Part shown: piece by piece, positions 60,218-64,000 of the stretch
How the letters are laid out: the number at the start of each line of letters is the position of its first letter
Numbering within the stretch: position 1 is the stretch's first letter
NCBI RefSeq assembly: GCF_900634625.1
Contig: NC_041034.1
Span: 19,835,971-19,899,970, forward strand
Source of the DNA: Parambassis ranga
Lineage: Eukaryota; Chordata; Actinopteri; Ambassidae
Reading direction: 5' to 3'
Length of the DNA stretch: 64,000 bases
Program-made: the position numbers and the translations under genes
The notes under the pieces: model-generated
The model's database searches: none
The model's input: only the letters and a program-made list of their open reading frames with translations
What the model was told of the DNA's origin: nothing

Positions 60218-62000
60218 CCAACACAACAATTCATTGTGATACATTAGAGAATAAAGCTGAGCAACCTATTTCAACCCAGCAGAGAGCCACTTAACTTTAG
60301 TGCTTTTTAGTTTTAGTACATGCAATCTTGCTCAGGTCCTGCATACAAATCAGACAACTGTCTAAAAAAGGAACACAAAATGAAGTCTGGAATTGTACTT
60401 GAGGATGAGACATTATATGAGTGATGCCTCTCTTTAGAAGTCCAATTACAAAAGCTGTATTCATGGTTACATATAGCTGCAAAAACTGAGCTTCCTCCTG
60501 CTAAAATGACGTTCTTCCCAGCAGCCCACCTTCTTATTCTGCTGCATGTCATATCCCACCATCCATCTGGCACAGAATGAAAAACAGGCAGGCAGATGGT
60601 AACGATGAATGCTCTCAACTGTCCAACTGGTACAAGGTTATAATGTAACCAATATAAGGGTGGTCTGGAAGGGGATGAAGACCATCACAGGCTGCAAGAA
60701 GAGCCACAGCAGAGGAGGACATTCCAGGATGCAGGATCTGCAGTGGGCACAGAGCTAAACTCTTTCGTAACCGTGGCCATTCAGCTGTACAACACCTCAC
60801 TGAGTGTCCAGGGGTCACAACCTTAACCACAGACTGCAGCTTTTGAGCATCTTTGCACAACTTTGTCGATTATTACTGTCTGCATAGTTTATATGTACAT
60901 ACTCCAATAGTCTTTTGTCTTCAAAATTATAGAGTAATTAGTTTAGTATGTATATAGTTTATTATTTTAGTTACAACAGTTGTATTGCGTCTTTTAAGTA
61001 TATACAATTAATTTTAATTTTAGTAATTCTCTTAATGTATTTGCAACTAGATGCTGCCTCAAGCCACTGGAGGGCATTGTTGAGTCACACTGGAAACTGT
61101 ATTGCCTGCATTGTTTTGATAGCTGCTATATATTAATTTAGGGATGTATCACAAGTGGAGTCACATGATATTTATAGTTTCTGTAATGAAGTAATCAAAA
61201 CAAAAGAGAATGCATCTTATTCAAATCAGCCTTATCAGACATACAGCAGGTCCAGACTCCTCTGCCAGGGCCTGTAAAAACTTCTGAGCTGCAGCATATT
61301 TCATAGAGTCAGTATGTGTGAAGAGGCTGCTGCTGCTGCTGTGACAGCTCAGTGTGAGTGTAATGTATGGGCCGCAGCCATACTTTCATACCTTCAGCTT
61401 GTTTTTTAATGCCTTACCTGCTTTTAATGTCTAAAGATGGGAAAAGAGCAGAACAGGGAAATGGGAATGAAGGTCAGTTACAGCAGTCACACAAGCAGTT
61501 TCTAAACTACTAGCATGTCACTCTACAGGGGTTAAGTCCAAATTATGGTCCAGGGAACAAAAGGGTGCGAGATGAATAGGACTGATGAACAAAGGTTTGT
61601 TTTTTGAATGATTATGTTATTATTATTATGTAAGGCAAGTGTGGACCCAGGTGCAGACTGAGAGATGGGAGCTGGTTTAACAATGTTTGTTGCTAGAGCA
61701 GTATTAGAGTGGATCGGTCCAAAAAGGGATTGAAGAGAAAACGCAGGAAAACAGAATGTTACTTTTTCTGAAAAGTCTCGTAAGCAGTCCTAACAGGAGT
61801 ATGCTTCAGCCCCTTGTGACCCTGCATGGGACAGAGCAGTTTAAAACAATGGATAGATTTTTTTGTGTTTAATTTATGACATAGATATATCTGTGCACCC
61901 CAATTAACAACAGTGCAGTGCCACCTAGTGGACATGGAAGTAATATTCAATCAAATAAACATTTGGCTCTTACACTGTAAGAGCCAAATGAAGAACACAA
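60218..62000. other. Intergenic region downstream of panx3
   Basis: No coding exon recognised. 60300-60870 has open frames on the - strand without any recognisable family motif. The sequence from 60880 to 61600 is AT-rich and featureless. I see nothing further that I can support. Confidence 0.5.
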
Positions 62001-62177
62001 TGTAACTCCAAGTCAGTCACTCTTCTGTGAAATCGGCCTGTCCAGTTAGGATCAACACTGATTGTGGATCAGTTTCAGCTGCTGTTGTGCAAATGGAACA
62101 GACAACAGGTGGAAATGAGAGGCAGTTATCAAGACAGCCCTATAAAGGAGAGGTTCTGCAGGTGCTGACCACAGACC

Positions 62178-62495
62178 ATTGAAACTAACTAACTATAACA
62201 TTTTGGCACATGCCTCACAATCTAGAGGCAGAAAAACGTCGTCAGTGACAGCTATAGAGTTCAGACTCACTATCTTCCACTGCATATACAGTATTTAATG
62301 AAGCAAATGTATTAGTATTTTAACTTATCTACTCCATTTATTGTTATTTGCTTATAAACTTCTTTTTTTGTTCTGTGAATTATGTAAACCAGCGTTCTAT
62401 GTTTTTTCTGAATTAAAATCTTTTTATTAGTGTGTTTTACTTCTTACTTAAGCTTGACGATGAATGAATAGGACACAATAACCTTTGACAAACAA
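62178..62495 (+). repeat. Duplicate of the panx3 3' UTR end inside a Tc1 element
   Basis: A 318-bp copy of 59901-60217 in the same orientation. It is flanked by two copies of a Tc1 segment (62114-62180 and 62494-62560), and the first 30 bp of the duplicate (ATTGAAACTAACTAACTATA...) occur once more at 62558-62587. Confidence 0.9.
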
Positions 62496-62587
62496 TGAGA
62501 GGCAGTTATCAAGACAGCCCTATAAAGGAGAGGTTCTGCAGGTGCTGACCACAGACCATTGAAACTAACTAACTATAACATTTTGGC
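62494..62587 (+). repeat. Direct duplicate of 62114-62207
   Basis: A 94-bp copy beginning AATGAGAGGCAGTTATCAAG and ending AACATTTTGGC. A third, shorter echo (GTGCTGACCACAGACCATT) is at 62597-62615. Confidence 0.9.
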
Positions 62588-62748
62588 TGACATTTTGTGC
62601 TGACCACAGACCATTTCTCTGCTCTCATCCTTTCTGCCTGATGTTTGATCACTTTTGCATTTTGTCAGTGCTCTCAGCCCTAGAGGTAGCATGAGGCGGT
62701 GTCTACAACCACACAAGTTGCTCAGGTAGTGCAGCTCATCCAGGATGG

Positions 62749-62900
62749 CCCTTTTGGCTGATGTGCCTGAGCTCGATAGCCGTATCCGGAATGAGTGGAT
62801 GAAGCCAGGGCTCTGTGATGAGCACAATGCAACATTCAGCTTTATAAGTCTTTCCAGATTGATGTGCAGCAACAGCTGCTTCTCTAACACCATTGTTTAT
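62749..62900 (-). pseudogene. LINE endonuclease fragment
   Basis: On the - strand a frame reads CIVLITEPWLHPLIPDTAIE, matching the (T)E-T-W-L-x(3-5)-P-D-x-A motif of APE-type LINE endonucleases. It is cut on both sides; the Thr-Trp pair is altered to Pro-Trp. The LINE clade cannot be fixed from so little. Confidence 0.55.
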
Positions 62901-63101
62901 GTCTTTCTCTCTGGTCATTGTGTTAACACACACCTGAATGTTCCAGAGCAGCAAATTTTCAGATTTGTAGAAATCAGAACAGATGATTTTTGGTTTTATT
63001 TTTGATCTCCATATGATAAAATATAACATAATAATCCAATAATTACAAATGAAACATAAATTGGCTCAACTTAAACATTTGTTTAACATGTCTCTCTAAT
63101 C

Positions 63102-63240
63102 CAGGGGTGGGCAATTATTTTTTTGCGAGGGCCACATAGACTTCCATTAGAAAAGCAAAGGGCCACAAAAACATACAAAAACATCTGAAGCTGAAGGTTT
63201 TTATTTCACTATATGAAGTCAACACTGACCTCATACATCA
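63102..63240 (+). mobile_element. Left end of a hAT-type element
   Basis: CAGGGGTGGGCAATTATTTT and GCGAGGGCCACATAGACTTC form the characteristic terminus of a widespread fish hAT family. The element may extend past the end of the window; 63480-64000 is unique and could be its interior. No transposase motif is seen. Confidence 0.55.
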
Positions 63241-64000
63241 GCCTGTTCTTGTTTTGTAAAATGACATTTTCTGGTAAAATAAAGGTTAAAATAAATAATG
63301 TGATATAACCACATAAATACATTAATAGCATAAATACTATAATCAGATATATGGAACTACTAAAGGCAACTAACTGATTAATAAAACAGCTTTTGATGTT
63401 ATTATTCATATGTGACTATTGTCATATGACGTAGTTTATCTCAACCGCAACCGCGTTTCACCTTAAATGACCTATAATGTTTGCTGCGTTACCAGCTCTG
63501 TCTGTGCTGAGTTGGGGTGCGATGTTCCATTATCAAGAACGTTGGTCGTCTTCTCTGTGAACATATCCGCGCTTATGTGTGTACGTGTGTGTGAACGCGG
63601 ACGGGAGGGAGAGAGAGAGTTGCGCGGAGTTGAATGAATGGAAAGATAGCGATATTATAAAGTCGCATTGGCGGAAAAAAGGCTCAGAATCAATGTGTGG
63701 CGGAGGGTGTTGATGATGTGAACTGGTCTGTGTGTTTACTGCTCACTCCTCTGTCCTCTGTGTGTGTCCAGGTCCACTGGTGTGTGCTGGTTGTATGTTG
63801 AAACACACTCCCGCACAGTGCAGAGCAGCACAGATGATGTAAAGATATTTTTACAGAAGAAAACCATTAGATTTAAAACTAATTTTAAAAACAATCCCAA
63901 AGCTCTGAAAGTTGGACAAGGTCTGAGCTTTTTAAGAGCAGATGACGATGTCGGCTGCAGCACCGCGGAAACATCTGAATGCGCCGTGGCGTTTCTTCTC

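Larger units (their letters stand above)
62010..62755 (+). pseudogene. 5' part of a Tc1-like transposon, rearranged
   Basis: Segments GTGAAATCGGCCTGTCCAGT, GCTGTTGTGCAAATGGAACA, AGACAACAGGTGGAAATGAG, CACAAGTTGCTCAGGTAGTG and CAGCTCATCCAGGATGGC occur in the order known from a fish Tc1 family. A copy of the panx3 3' UTR and duplicated Tc1 segments interrupt it between 62181 and 62615. It ends abruptly at about 62750 against a LINE fragment. Confidence 0.6.

Noticed and set aside
60297..60860. Open frames on the - strand downstream of panx3
   Set aside because: No family motif, no splice structure and no conserved residues that I recognise; left as intergenic.
1..64000. CRISPR arrays, operons, rRNA or phage genes
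   Set aside because: No spaced direct repeats of that type and no prokaryotic gene organisation; the window is vertebrate nuclear DNA.

Overview
The window reads as nuclear DNA of a teleost fish, probably a percomorph. The genes are split by GT-AG introns, about 90% of the sequence is non-coding, and many interspersed repeats are of kinds common in fish: hAT and Tc1/mariner miniatures, L2-like tails ending in ATGGATGG, and CA/GT microsatellites. I find no bacterial, phage, CRISPR or operon-like content. Family names for genes and repeats come from my knowledge of the families; no database search was possible.

Two protein genes lie head to tail on the + strand. pknox2 (PREP2), a TALE homeodomain transcription factor, has ten coding exons from 18040 to 49492. 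Spliced together they give 486 codons, with every junction in frame. Its 3' UTR runs to about 50.9 kb. panx3 (pannexin 3), a large-pore channel protein, has four coding exons from 55214 to 59193 (461 codons). A non-coding 5' exon ends at 55091, and the 3' UTR runs to about 60.15 kb. Both genes also lie in human 11q24.2, so the pairing fits old synteny.

Layout: 1-18019 has no coding exon and is probably a 5' UTR intron or upstream regulatory DNA of pknox2. It holds a TTAA-flanked miniature transposon, an L1-like LINE remnant inside a perfect 92-bp inverted repeat, and several non-repetitive blocks that look like conserved enhancers. 18-50 kb is pknox2, with a 15.9-kb second intron that contains an internally deleted hAT element with a BED-finger ORF and two smaller miniature transposons. 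50.9-54.9 kb is repeat-rich intergenic DNA. 55-60.2 kb is panx3. 60.2-64 kb is intergenic, with a rearranged Tc1-like element, a LINE endonuclease fragment and the start of another hAT-type element at the right edge.

The two genes are not expected to share a pathway. No wholly new gene system stands out. The observations most worth checking are: (i) five RFX-type X-box sequences between 36.2 and 46.9 kb of pknox2, one in a coding exon and two just ahead of a homeobox exon; (ii) a copy of the panx3 3' UTR end spliced into a Tc1 element 2.3 kb downstream, with nested junctions that look like serial template switching; (iii) the perfect inverted repeat at 12.5/14.4 kb; and (iv) a predicted extra hydrophobic segment at the C-terminus of panx3.
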